Assembly: GCF_001591505.1 (NCBI RefSeq)
Contig: NZ_BCVA01000030.1
Location: 1 to 64,000 of the forward strand
DNA from: Neobacillus niacini NBRC 15566
Lineage (GTDB): Bacteria > Bacillota > Bacilli > Bacillales > Cytobacillaceae
Reading direction: 5' to 3'
DNA: 64,000 bases
A program made the position numbers and the translations under genes. This document shows positions 34,803-43,582 of the stretch, one piece after another. The notes beneath the pieces were generated by a model. The model searched no databases, was not told the DNA's origin, and was given only the letters and a program-made list of their open reading frames with translations. Each line of letters opens with the position of its first letter. Within the stretch, counting starts at the first letter, position 1.

Positions 34803-36041
34803 ATGATAAACAAATATTCTTGCAAAAATGGAGTAAGAATTGTATTAGAAAATATTCCAACAGTAAGATCCGTAGCAATAGGAGTATGGATTGGCACTGG
34901 CTCAAGAAATGAAAATCCCCAAACAAATGGAATCTCACACTTTTTAGAACATATGTTTTTCAAAGGAACCACAACAAGATCCGCGAAAGAAATTGCTGAA
35001 TCCTTTGATAGTATTGGAGGGCAAGTAAATGCCTTCACCTCAAAGGAGTACACTTGTTACTACGCAAAAGTTCTCGATACACATGCCCAATTTGCTTTAG
35101 ATGTTTTAGCTGATATGTTCTTCAATTCAACATTTGTTGAAGAAGAATTAAATAAAGAAAGAAATGTCGTTTTAGAAGAAATTAAGATGTATGATGATAC
35201 TCCAGATGATATTGTCCACGATTTACTCAGCAGGGCTATTTATGGCGACCATCCTCTAGGATATCCAATCTTAGGCACAGAGGAAACACTAAATACCTTC
35301 ACTGGAGATACTCTTAAAGAATATATTCACAATCATTACACACCTGAAAACGTGGTAATTTCAATTGCTGGAAATGTATCTGAGTCTTTTATCAAGGAAG
35401 TTGAAAAGTACTTTGGTTCGTATGAAGGCGGGAAAAGTGCCATCACTGAGAATATTCCTACGTTCCATTCCAATCGATTATCACGCAAAAAAGAAACCGA
35501 GCAAGCACACTTATGTATCGGTTTCGAAGGGTTAAAGATTGGTCATGAAGATGTCTACAGCTTAATTATTTTAAATAACATTTTAGGCGGCAGTATGAGC
35601 AGCAGATTGTTCCAAGAAGTTCGTGAACAACGAGGGCTAGCATACTCTGTATTTTCCTATCATTCCGCTTACCAGGATAATGGGGTGGTAACCGTATATG
35701 GAGGAACAGGTGCGAAGCAGCTGGATGTGTTATTTGAAACCATTCAAGAAACTCTCGATAAATTAAAACAAGATGGAATTACAGAAAAAGAGTTAATTAA
35801 TAGTAAAGAGCAATTAAAAGGAAGTTTAATGTTAAGTTTAGAAAGTACAAATAGCAGGATGAGCCGAAATGGGAAAAACGAGTTATTATTGAAGCGCCAT
35901 CGTTCACTTGATGAAATTATTGAGCAAATTGACCAAGTAACAAAACAAAGTGTAGATGGAATGGCGACATCGGTCTTTACAAACAAGTATTCCGTTTCCT
36001 TGATCAGTCCGGACGGCGAATTACCGAATGGTTTAAGATAA
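34803..36041 (+). CDS. mlpA: M16 family zinc peptidase MlpA (YmxG)
   Basis: A mitochondrial-processing-peptidase-like enzyme of 412 aa. The inverted zinc motif HFLEH (His46, Glu49, His50) and the distal Glu in the NVVLEEIKMYDD region are intact, so it should be active. The C-terminal half has the second, non-catalytic M16 lobe with SRLFQEVREQRGLAYSV. ATG 34803 follows AGGAGG (34791-34796) at 6 bp; a TTG directly before it is in frame but less likely. Confidence 0.95.
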   Translation: MINKYSCKNGVRIVLENIPTVRSVAIGVWIGTGSRNENPQTNGISHFLEHMFFKGTTTRSAKEIAESFDSIGGQVNAFTSKEYTCYYAKVLDTHAQFALDVLADMFFNSTFVEEELNKERNVVLEEIKMYDDTPDDIVHDLLSRAIYGDHPLGYPILGTEETLNTFTGDTLKEYIHNHYTPENVVISIAGNVSESFIKEVEKYFGSYEGGKSAITENIPTFHSNRLSRKKETEQAHLCIGFEGLKIGHEDVYSLIILNNILGGSMSSRLFQEVREQRGLAYSVFSYHSAYQDNGVVTVYGGTGAKQLDVLFETIQETLDKLKQDGITEKELINSKEQLKGSLMLSLESTNSRMSRNGKNELLLKRHRSLDEIIEQIDQVTKQSVDGMATSVFTNKYSVSLISPDGELPNGLR

Positions 36042-36043
36042 AA

Positions 36044-36077
36044 GAAAAAACAGTTCATACCAGAACTGTTTTTTTCT
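36044..36077 (+). terminator. Terminator of mlpA
   Basis: AAAAAACAGTTC/GAACTGTTTTTT stem with a 6-nt loop and T tail. Confidence 0.88.
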
Positions 36078-36144
36078 TTAGTCTAAATTTGGACTTCCAT
36101 CGATAAACATATAGTAAAGAGTGCTTAGAGAGGAGTTCATTCAC

Positions 36145-36399
36145 ATGAGGTTAAGTGAATTAAGCGGAAAAGAAATAGTGGATGTCAAAAAAGCAGAGCG
36201 ATTGGGGGTTCTTGGTCAAACAGATCTTGAAATCAATGAAAATACTGGCCAGATTCAAGCATTGCTGATTCCATCCTCATTAAAATGGTTTGGATTTAGA
36301 AAACAAGGCGGAGAAATTAGAGTTCCATGGCAGCATATAAAAAAGATAGGCTCCGATATGATTATTATTGATGTACAAGAAGAGAAACAAGAAAAATAG
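36145..36399 (+). CDS. ymxH: YmxH, YlmC/YmxH-family PRC-barrel protein
   Basis: An 84-aa protein, MRLSELSGKEIVDVKKAERLG at the start, predicted PRC-barrel fold. The family is widespread in spore formers and often called sporulation protein YlmC/YmxH, but its role is not established. An upstream in-frame GTG at 36121 lies before the AGAGGAG ribosome-binding site and is rejected. Confidence 0.92.
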   Translation: MRLSELSGKEIVDVKKAERLGVLGQTDLEINENTGQIQALLIPSSLKWFGFRKQGGEIRVPWQHIKKIGSDMIIIDVQEEKQEK

Positions 36400-36411
36400 G
36401 AATAATGTCTT

Positions 36412-36452
36412 AAAAGCCCAAGCAATGTAAAATTTTGCTTGGGCTTTTTTAT
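36412..36452 (+). terminator. Terminator of ymxH
   Basis: A perfect 14-bp stem (36412-36425 with 36435-36448) with a T tail. Confidence 0.92.
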
Positions 36453-36473
36453 ATATCTGTTGATGGAAAACTC

Positions 36474-36501
36474 ACAGATTTATTCATACTTACATAAGAT
36501 G
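36474..36501 (+). promoter_or_regulatory. Candidate sigma-K promoter of dpaAB
   Basis: AC (36474-36475), a 17-bp spacer, then CATAAGATG (36493-36501), one mismatch from the sigma-K -10 CATANNNTA. dpaAB of B. subtilis is expressed in the mother cell late in sporulation, which fits. Confidence 0.45.
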
Positions 36502-36564
36502 TTGAAGTGATAAGAGTAAAAAAACTTCCTGATTGGATTTTTTGAAAAGAAGGTGAATGATTTC

Positions 36565-37467
36565 ATGCTGACAGGGATGCAGATAGCAGTGATCGGTGGA
36601 GATGCAAGGCAGCTGGAAATTATCCGGAAGTTAACCGAGTTAGATGCCAGATTATCATTAATTGGTTTCGAGCAGCTTGACCACGCGTTCACAGGCGCTG
36701 TTAAGGAAAAGTTGGATGAAGTCGATTTTTCAAATATGGATGCGGTGATCTTACCGGTACCCGGTACAAATTTAGAAGGATATGTGGAAACGATTTTTTC
36801 CAATGAAAAGGTCATTTTGACGGCCGAAATGCTTAAGAAAACACCTGATCATTGTACCGTTTACTCCGGAATTAGTAATAATTATTTAAATGGTATTACG
36901 AAGGAAGCAAATCGTCAACTTGTGCAGCTTTTTGAAAGGGACGATGTGGCCATTTACAATTCTATTCCGACAGTAGAAGGAACAATTATGATGGCAATTC
37001 AGCATACAGATTTCACAATTCATGGCTCTAATATTGCCGTATTAGGGCTGGGAAGATGTGGAATGAGTGTGGCAAGAACCTTCCATGCACTAGGAGCGAA
37101 GGTAAAGGTTGGTGCAAGGAAGAGTGAACATCTTGCTAGGATTACAGAGATGGGTTTAACTCCTTTTCATCTAAACGACTTAGGAAAAGAGGTTAAAGAT
37201 ACTGACATTTTAATCAATACAATACCGTTACAGATTGTAAGTGCTTCTGTTATTTCAAAATTGCCTGCTCATACTCTGATTATTGATTTAGCCTCAAAGC
37301 CTGGTGGAACAGACTTTAGATATGCAGAAAAAAGAGGTATAAAAGCACTTCTTGCACCAGGATTACCTGGAATTGTCGCGCCAAAAACAGCTGGTCAAAT
37401 ACTAGCTAATGTTCTGGCCCAATTGCTTCAAGATGATTTAAGCAAGCGAAAGGGGAAAATAAAATGA
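36565..37467 (+). CDS. dpaA: Dipicolinate synthase subunit A
   Basis: With DpaB it oxidises dihydrodipicolinate to dipicolinic acid in the mother cell, for export to the forespore. The 300-aa protein starts MLTGMQIAVIGGDARQLEII and has a Rossmann NAD(P)-binding segment VLGLGRCGMSVARTF and a C-terminal LAPGLPGIVAPKTAGQI. ATG 36565 matches the relatives and is 8-9 bp from AAGGTGA; GTG 36553 is in frame but sits in that site. The stop overlaps dpaB by 4 bp (ATGA). The substrate is made by DapA, encoded 3 kb downstream. Confidence 0.96.
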   Translation: MLTGMQIAVIGGDARQLEIIRKLTELDARLSLIGFEQLDHAFTGAVKEKLDEVDFSNMDAVILPVPGTNLEGYVETIFSNEKVILTAEMLKKTPDHCTVYSGISNNYLNGITKEANRQLVQLFERDDVAIYNSIPTVEGTIMMAIQHTDFTIHGSNIAVLGLGRCGMSVARTFHALGAKVKVGARKSEHLARITEMGLTPFHLNDLGKEVKDTDILINTIPLQIVSASVISKLPAHTLIIDLASKPGGTDFRYAEKRGIKALLAPGLPGIVAPKTAGQILANVLAQLLQDDLSKRKGKIK

Positions 37468-38063
37468 GTTTAAAAGGAAAAAAAATAGGCTTTGGATTAA
37501 CGGGGTCCCACTGTACGTATGACGCTGTATTCCCAGAAATTGAAAAATTAGTTCAAGCTGGAGCGGAGGTTTTACCGGTCGTCACCGCTACAGTAAAAAA
37601 TACCGAAACTCGGTTCGGAAAAGGTGAGGACTGGATTCAGAGGATTGAGGATTTAACAGGAAACAGAGCGATAGATTCAATCGTTGCAGCAGAGCCATTA
37701 GGTCCAAAAATCCCCTTAGATTGTATGGTTATAGCACCAATGACAGGTGTATCAATGAGCAAGTTTGCAAACGCAATGAATGATAGCCCAGTTTTAATGG
37801 CTGCAAAAGCGACATTGAGAAATTTAAAACCGGTGGTCCTAGGAATCTCAACCAATGATGCTTTGGGATTAAATGGAGTAAACTTAATGAGATTGATGGC
37901 AACAAAAAATATATTTTTTATCCCGTACGGGCAAGACGATCCAATCAAGAAGCCAAACTCCATGGTTGCGAGAATGCCTATGCTAATGGAAACAGTGGAA
38001 GCAGCTATTGAAGGCCGGCAAATTCAACCTGTGTTAGTGGAAAGATATAAGGATACAGACTAA
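37464..38063 (+). CDS. dpaB: Dipicolinate synthase subunit B (flavoprotein)
   Basis: The flavoprotein-like partner of DpaA, 199 aa. Features: KKIGFGLTGSHCTYDAVFPEI at the N terminus and DCMVIAPMTGVSMSKFANAMNDSPVLMA, both typical of the HFCD flavoprotein fold. Coupled to dpaA by an ATGA overlap. Confidence 0.96.
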   Translation: MSLKGKKIGFGLTGSHCTYDAVFPEIEKLVQAGAEVLPVVTATVKNTETRFGKGEDWIQRIEDLTGNRAIDSIVAAEPLGPKIPLDCMVIAPMTGVSMSKFANAMNDSPVLMAAKATLRNLKPVVLGISTNDALGLNGVNLMRLMATKNIFFIPYGQDDPIKKPNSMVARMPMLMETVEAAIEGRQIQPVLVERYKDTD

Positions 38064-38134
38064 TTCATACTCCTTTCATCAAATATGGTTATTTCTTTCG
38101 AGGAATATGTTAATATATTTATAATTAATTCAAT

Positions 38135-38164
38135 CATCAGTGGGATACTTTTATCTCACTGATG
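38135..38164 (+). other. Stable hairpin between dpaB and asd, no T-run
   Basis: A 13-bp stem (38135-38147 with 38152-38164, one G-U pair) with a CTTT loop. The following sequence is AT-rich but has no T-run, so it may be a weak terminator, a processing or stability element, or a leader structure of asd. Confidence 0.5.
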
Positions 38165-38252
38165 AGAATTTATATTAACCTTTTCTGATTCATTTTCGTG
38201 AAGCAGAATGGACCATAAATAGTAGATGAAAGATTGAAAGGGGTACTAGAAA

Positions 38253-39311
38253 ATGAATCAAACAAATGGTTACCATGTTGCAGTAGTAGGTGCAACAGGA
38301 GCGGTGGGTCAGCAAATGATCCAAACGTTAGTGAAACAAAAATTCCCAATTAGACAACTAACTCTATTATCTTCCGCACGGTCTGCAGGTAAGAAAGTGA
38401 CGGTTGATGGAGTTGAGCATACGGTACAGGAAGCGAAACCAGAAAGCTTTGCTGGTGTGGATATTGCTTTATTTTCAGCTGGAGGAAATATATCAAAAGA
38501 GCTTGCTCCTGAAGCAGTAAAACACGGAGCTATTGTAGTAGACAATACAAGTGCTTTCAGAATGGATGAAGATAAACCGTTAGTTGTACCTGAGGTAAAT
38601 GAACATGATTTGCACCAGCATAATGGGATTATTGCTAACCCAAATTGTTCTACTATCCAAATGGTAGTAGCGCTAGAACCAATTAGGCAAAAATTTGGAC
38701 TTAAAAAGGTTATTGTTTCAACCTATCAAGCAGTTTCAGGTGCAGGAGCAGTTGCGGTTGAAGAATTACAGAATCAGACAAAAGCTCTTCTGAATGGTGA
38801 AACAGTAGAACCCAAAATTTTACCGGTAAAAGGTGACAAGAACCATTATCAAATCGCGTTTAATGCTATACCACAAATTGATAAGTTCCAAGATAACGGA
38901 TATACATTTGAAGAAATGAAAATGATTAACGAGACAAAGAAAATAATGCATATGCCAGAGCTGCATGTTGCTGCGACATGTGTTCGTTTACCTGTAGCAG
39001 TCGGGCACTCTGAATCTGTTTATTTTGAAATTGAAGCAGACGGCGTAAGTGCAAATGAAATAAAAGAGTTATTAAAGACAGCTCCAGGCGTGGTGTTACA
39101 AGATGACCCAGAGAATCAATTATATCCAATGCCTGCGAATTGTGTAGGAAGTAATGATGTATTTGTAGGTCGAATTCGTAATGACCTTAACGAAGGTCGT
39201 GGTTTCCATATGTGGGTTGTTTCTGACAATTTACTCAAAGGTGCTGCCTGGAATTCAGTTCAAATCGCTGAGAGCTTAATAAAGCTGGGTTTAATCAAAG
39301 AAAAAAAATAA
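38253..39311 (+). CDS. asd: Aspartate-semialdehyde dehydrogenase
   Basis: It reduces aspartyl phosphate to aspartate semialdehyde, the branch point to lysine/DAP, threonine and methionine. The 352-aa protein has NADP-binding GATGAVGQQ (residues 13-21), the catalytic Cys132 in ANPNCSTIQ, and LHVAATCVRLPV. dapG follows after 33 bp. Confidence 0.96.
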   Translation: MNQTNGYHVAVVGATGAVGQQMIQTLVKQKFPIRQLTLLSSARSAGKKVTVDGVEHTVQEAKPESFAGVDIALFSAGGNISKELAPEAVKHGAIVVDNTSAFRMDEDKPLVVPEVNEHDLHQHNGIIANPNCSTIQMVVALEPIRQKFGLKKVIVSTYQAVSGAGAVAVEELQNQTKALLNGETVEPKILPVKGDKNHYQIAFNAIPQIDKFQDNGYTFEEMKMINETKKIMHMPELHVAATCVRLPVAVGHSESVYFEIEADGVSANEIKELLKTAPGVVLQDDPENQLYPMPANCVGSNDVFVGRIRNDLNEGRGFHMWVVSDNLLKGAAWNSVQIAESLIKLGLIKEKK

Positions 39312-39344
39312 AGTCTTGATTATAAAGGCAGGTTTAAAGGTTAT

Positions 39345-40589
39345 ATGAAAATCATAGTGCAAAAATTTGGCGGGACATCTGTCAAGGATGAAGAAAGCCG
39401 ACAACATGCAAATAGACACATCAATAATGCATTAGAGGATGGATATAAGGTAGTTGTTGTAGTATCTGCAATGGGAAGAAAGGGTGATCCTTATGCAACG
39501 GATACACTCCTCTCTTTAATTGGAGGTAATGAAAATAAAATCAGTAAACGTGAGCAGGATCTTCTTGTATCATGTGGTGAAATTATTTCAAGCGTTGTTT
39601 TTGCCAATATGCTAAAAGAAAATGGCATCAATGCGATTGCTCTGACTGGGGCACAAGCAGGATTCCGAACGAATAGTGATCATTCACAGGCAAAGATTGT
39701 AGAAATGAAATGTGACAGATTGCTGAGAGATTTAGAACATCATGATGTTGTTGTGGTAGCTGGTTTTCAAGGTGCTGCAAAGAACGGTGACACGACCACT
39801 ATTGGACGAGGTGGCAGTGACACTTCGGCAGCAGCGTTAGGGGCTGCTCTTAATGCTGAATGGATTGATATATTTACTGATGTAGAAGGGATTATGACAG
39901 CTGACCCAAGAATTGCTGATAATGCAAGGCGTCTTTCAGTTGTTACCTATACCGAGCTCTGTAACATGGCCTATCAGGGTGCGAAGGTTATTCATCCAAG
40001 AGCAGTTGAAATAGCTATGCAGGCAAAAGTGCCAATTCGAATTCGCTCTACTTATTCCGATGATTTAGGAACATTAGTAACATCGATCTCAAAAGAGTCT
40101 CGAGGCAGTGATATTAAAGAGAGAACCGTTACTGGAATAGCGCATGTTTCAAATGTAACTCAAATTAAGGTATTTGCTAAAAAAGACCAATACTACTTAC
40201 AAGCCGAAGTTTTTAAAGCAATGGCAAATGAAAAAATTAGTGTAGACTTCATAAATATTTCACCCAATGCAGTTGTCTATACAGTTACGGATGAAATGAC
40301 GGATAGAGCAATTAGGGTCTTAAAGGAAATAGAACATGAACCTGTTGTAGAACGTCATTGTGCAAAGGTTTCTGTTGTTGGAGCCGGTATTGCCGGTGTT
40401 CCGGGTATTACTTCTAAAATAGTTACAGCTCTTTCTGAGAATGGAATTCGCATTTTACAATCTGCTGATAGCCACACTACGATTTGGGTTCTTGTGAAGC
40501 AAGACGACTTGGCTAAATCAGTTAATGCATTACATGACGCCTTTCATCTAGAAGAAGAAACCCTGGATATAAAGCTTACGGATATCTAG
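39345..40589 (+). CDS. dapG: Aspartokinase I (DAP-sensitive type)
   Basis: It phosphorylates aspartate, the first step of the pathway. The 414-aa protein has KFGGTSV (residues 7-13), the GRGGSDTSAAALGAAL loop, TDVEGIMTADPRI, and two C-terminal ACT domains. By position (asd-dapG-dapA) it corresponds to B. subtilis aspartokinase I, which is inhibited by meso-diaminopimelate; the inhibitor is inferred. No lysine riboswitch is present upstream, consistent with that isozyme. Confidence 0.95.
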   Translation: MKIIVQKFGGTSVKDEESRQHANRHINNALEDGYKVVVVVSAMGRKGDPYATDTLLSLIGGNENKISKREQDLLVSCGEIISSVVFANMLKENGINAIALTGAQAGFRTNSDHSQAKIVEMKCDRLLRDLEHHDVVVVAGFQGAAKNGDTTTIGRGGSDTSAAALGAALNAEWIDIFTDVEGIMTADPRIADNARRLSVVTYTELCNMAYQGAKVIHPRAVEIAMQAKVPIRIRSTYSDDLGTLVTSISKESRGSDIKERTVTGIAHVSNVTQIKVFAKKDQYYLQAEVFKAMANEKISVDFINISPNAVVYTVTDEMTDRAIRVLKEIEHEPVVERHCAKVSVVGAGIAGVPGITSKIVTALSENGIRILQSADSHTTIWVLVKQDDLAKSVNALHDAFHLEEETLDIKLTDI

Positions 40590-40595
40590 TATATT

Positions 40596-40620
40596 TAGAC
40601 GACGAATGTCGTCTAGATTT
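40596..40620 (+). terminator. Terminator-like hairpin between dapG and dapA
   Basis: TAGACGAC/GTCGTCTA stem (40596-40603 with 40608-40615) with a GAAT loop; only a few T's follow, so it may act as a partial terminator or processing site inside the operon. Confidence 0.45.
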
Positions 40621-40672
40621 CCTAAAATGCCATTGTCGCAACGGGATTTTCGTAATTGAAAGGAGTAGTAAA

Positions 40673-41539
40673 ATGGTTCATTTTGGTCGAGTTTCGACAG
40701 CCATGGTCACACCTTTTGATAAAAAAGGTCATATTGATTTTTCCAAGACCACTCAATTAATAAATTATCTAATAGATAATGGAACGGATTCTCTTGTGGT
40801 TGCAGGAACAACGGGTGAATCTCCAACCTTGTCAAAGGAAGAGAAGCTGGCACTATTTAATCATGTTGTAAAGGTAGTTGCAAAAAGAATACCTGTAATC
40901 GCTGGTACAGGAAGTAATAACACCTATGCTTCAGTGGAACTTACAAAAAGGGCAGAACAGCTTGGCGTGGATGGTATCATGCTAGTAGCACCCTATTATA
41001 ATAAACCGAATCAAGAAGGCTTGTATCAGCACTTTAAAACGATTGCTGAAGCCACTAGTTTACCGGTAATGGTATACAACATCCCATCACGGGCATCCGT
41101 AAATATTCATCCGGAAACGATTATAAAGCTGTCAAAAATAGCGAATATTGTAGCTGTTAAGGAAGCAAGCGGCGATTTAAACGCCATGACACACATTATT
41201 GCAAATACCGATCGTGACTTCAATCTGTATAGTGGTGATGATGCGATGGCCATTCCGGTAATATCCATTGGCGGGGCAGGGGTAGTTTCCGTTGCTTCCC
41301 ATGTGATAGGGAATGAAATGCAAGAGATGGTGAAAGCTTTTTTTGATGGGGATAATGGAAAAGCGGCAAAACTCCACCAAAAGCTGTTACCAATTATGCA
41401 GGGGCTATTTGCTGCTCCTAGTCCAGCACCTGTTAAAACGGCGCTTCAAATAAAAGGGCTTGATGTGGGTTCAGTAAGGCTGCCACTTGTACCATTAACT
41501 GAGCAAGAACGGGCTGTATTAAGTAAATTATTATTATAA
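40673..41539 (+). CDS. dapA: 4-hydroxy-tetrahydrodipicolinate synthase
   Basis: It condenses pyruvate and aspartate semialdehyde. The product leads to lysine and peptidoglycan, and is also drawn off by DpaAB in sporulation. The 288-aa TIM-barrel protein has the Schiff-base Lys163 (AVKEASGD), Tyr135 (VMVYNIPSR) and the AGTTGESPTL loop at residues 44-53. AAAGGAG precedes the ATG. Confidence 0.97.
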   Translation: MVHFGRVSTAMVTPFDKKGHIDFSKTTQLINYLIDNGTDSLVVAGTTGESPTLSKEEKLALFNHVVKVVAKRIPVIAGTGSNNTYASVELTKRAEQLGVDGIMLVAPYYNKPNQEGLYQHFKTIAEATSLPVMVYNIPSRASVNIHPETIIKLSKIANIVAVKEASGDLNAMTHIIANTDRDFNLYSGDDAMAIPVISIGGAGVVSVASHVIGNEMQEMVKAFFDGDNGKAAKLHQKLLPIMQGLFAAPSPAPVKTALQIKGLDVGSVRLPLVPLTEQERAVLSKLLL

Positions 41540-41544
41540 ACATA

Positions 41545-41587
41545 CAAAAGCCAATCGAATTTTATTCGATTGGCTTTTGTTTTTTTT
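41545..41587 (+). terminator. Terminator of asd-dapG-dapA
   Basis: A perfect 15-bp stem (41545-41559 with 41565-41579) with a 5-nt loop and a T-run. Confidence 0.92.
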
Positions 41588-41754
41588 ACACATGAAAATG
41601 CTCAGATGGTAAAATCGACTAAATTTGGTTGTAAAGGTTTTCAACTATCAAGTATAATAATCATAACTGATTTCGATCGGGCAATTTTGAAATGTCGAAG
41701 ACCTCTAGTGAAAAAGTGCTTGAGCTAGACAATCAACATAGGAGGAAACGGAAA

Positions 41755-43422
41755 TTGATAAATAGAAAAAATAGTTCCATTAAGGTTATTTCGCTTGGTG
41801 GTATTGGAGAAATCGGGAAAAATATGTATCTTGTTGAAGTGGACAAGGATATCTATATCATTGATGCTGGGCTAATGTTCCCCGAGGATGAAATGCTTGG
41901 CATTGATATCGTTATTCCAGACATCACGTATTTAACAGAAAACAAAGAAAGGGTTAAGGCTGTCTTCTTAACACACGGTCATGAAGATCATATTGGTGCT
42001 CTTTCTTATCTTCTCCGCCAAATTGACGTACCTGTTTATGGAACGAAACTTACCTTAGCTCTTGCAAACGCAAAGCTAAAAGAACAGGAATATAGCGGGA
42101 AGACTAATTTTATTGAAATAACATCGGAATCGATTATTAATATGGATTCCGTGGAAGTAAGCTTCTTCCGAACCAATCACAGTATTCCCGACTCAGTTGG
42201 TGTTTGTGTCCAAACATCAGAGGGCAGTATCGTTTATACGGGTGATTTTAAATTTGACCAGGCAGCAACTAAACTCTACAAGCCTGATATAGGAAAAATG
42301 GCAGCGATTGGAGAAAAAGGTGTACTGTGTTTACTCTCTGACAGTACGAATGCAGAGAAACCAGGATACACCACGTCGGAAGCAATCGTTGAACGAGAAT
42401 TATCTACAGCGTTCTATAATACTAAAGGCAGAATAATTGCCGCTTGCTTTGCGTCTGACATCAATAGAATTCAGCATATCTTTGATGCAGCAAGGGATAA
42501 TGGGCGTAAAGTAGCCGTTGTGGGAAAGAGCCTTGAAAGAATTTATCATATCGCGCTAGATTTAGGTTATTTAGAAGTAGGAGAAGATCTCATTATTCCT
42601 GTGAATGAAATAAACAAATTCGAGGATAGAGAGATTGTAGTATTGATGACAGGCAGTCAAGGTGAGCCGATTGAAGCACTTCAAAAAATGGCAAAGCAAT
42701 CTGCGAAACATGTAAATATTCAGCCGGGTGATACAGTATTAATTGCCGCTTCCCCGCTAAGAGGCAGTGAGCTGTTAATATCCAGAACAGTGGACATGCT
42801 CTTTAGAGCAGGAGCGAATGTAATCTCAGGTAAAAGAACGATTCATGTATCTAGTCACGGCAGTCAAGAAGAACTAAAATTTATGATTAATCTAATGAAA
42901 CCAAAGTTTTTTATCCCGGTGCATGGAGAATATCGAATGTTAAAGGCCCATAGGAAACTTGCATTAGATTGTGGAATATTGGATGAAAATATCATTATTC
43001 CCGACCGCGGTGATGTCATTGAATGGAAGGATGGTAAGTTAAACATAGGCAGTAAGGTATCATCTGGAAATGTCTTAATTGACGGTATTGGTGTTGGGGA
43101 TGTTGGAAATATCGTATTACGGGATCGGCGCCTGCTATCCCAAGATGGTATATTAATAGTAGTCGTTACATTAACACGCCAAGATAAGAAAATAGCTGCT
43201 GGACCTGAAATTATTTCACGTGGTTTTGTCTACGTTCGCGAATCTGAAAAGTTAATGGATGAATCAACAAAATTAGTTCGAGACATCGTCCAAAAAAATA
43301 TTTCAAAGGAATCTTTTGAATGGTCAAGCCTAAAGCAGGACATAAGAGATGGATTAAACCGATATCTATTCGAAAAGACAAAAAGACGTCCGATGATACT
43401 TCCTATTATTATGGAAGTATAA
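41755..43422 (+). CDS. rnjB: Ribonuclease J2-type metallo-beta-lactamase RNase
   Basis: An RNase J family 5'-exo/endoribonuclease. From the TTG at 41755 (AGGAGG 9 bp upstream) it is 555 aa, the B. subtilis RNase J2 length; an in-frame ATG at 41692 would add 21 residues. Position between dapA and tepA identifies it as the J2 locus. The metal-binding motif is complete, HGHEDH (His74, His76, Asp78, His79), and the C-terminal PVHGEYRM keeps its His, whereas B. subtilis J2, as I recall it, has degenerate versions of both. The beta-CASP segment GSQGEP and HGSQEEL is present. Confidence 0.94.
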   Translation: MINRKNSSIKVISLGGIGEIGKNMYLVEVDKDIYIIDAGLMFPEDEMLGIDIVIPDITYLTENKERVKAVFLTHGHEDHIGALSYLLRQIDVPVYGTKLTLALANAKLKEQEYSGKTNFIEITSESIINMDSVEVSFFRTNHSIPDSVGVCVQTSEGSIVYTGDFKFDQAATKLYKPDIGKMAAIGEKGVLCLLSDSTNAEKPGYTTSEAIVERELSTAFYNTKGRIIAACFASDINRIQHIFDAARDNGRKVAVVGKSLERIYHIALDLGYLEVGEDLIIPVNEINKFEDREIVVLMTGSQGEPIEALQKMAKQSAKHVNIQPGDTVLIAASPLRGSELLISRTVDMLFRAGANVISGKRTIHVSSHGSQEELKFMINLMKPKFFIPVHGEYRMLKAHRKLALDCGILDENIIIPDRGDVIEWKDGKLNIGSKVSSGNVLIDGIGVGDVGNIVLRDRRLLSQDGILIVVVTLTRQDKKIAAGPEIISRGFVYVRESEKLMDESTKLVRDIVQKNISKESFEWSSLKQDIRDGLNRYLFEKTKRRPMILPIIMEV

Positions 43423-43430
43423 ATAGTGGT

Positions 43431-43460
43431 GAGGCATTGGGTTAAACCAATGCCTTTCTT
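43431..43460 (+). terminator. Terminator of rnjB
   Basis: AGGCATTGG/CCAATGCCT stem with a 6-nt loop followed by TTCTT. Confidence 0.7.
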
Positions 43461-43582
43461 AATGGGCAAAAGGATGATTGAAGCAGCAATCAACAGACAA
43501 GTTTAAATGATTATTCCTATCTGAGAATGAAATTGTATCATAGGTCAATACTAACGTTATCATGCGTGAAGGGAGACTTATG

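Noticed and set aside
38064..38252. Lysine riboswitch (L-box) upstream of asd-dapG-dapA
   Set aside because: The gap has only one simple hairpin and lacks the multi-helix lysine aptamer; the L-box belongs to another aspartokinase gene in Bacillus.
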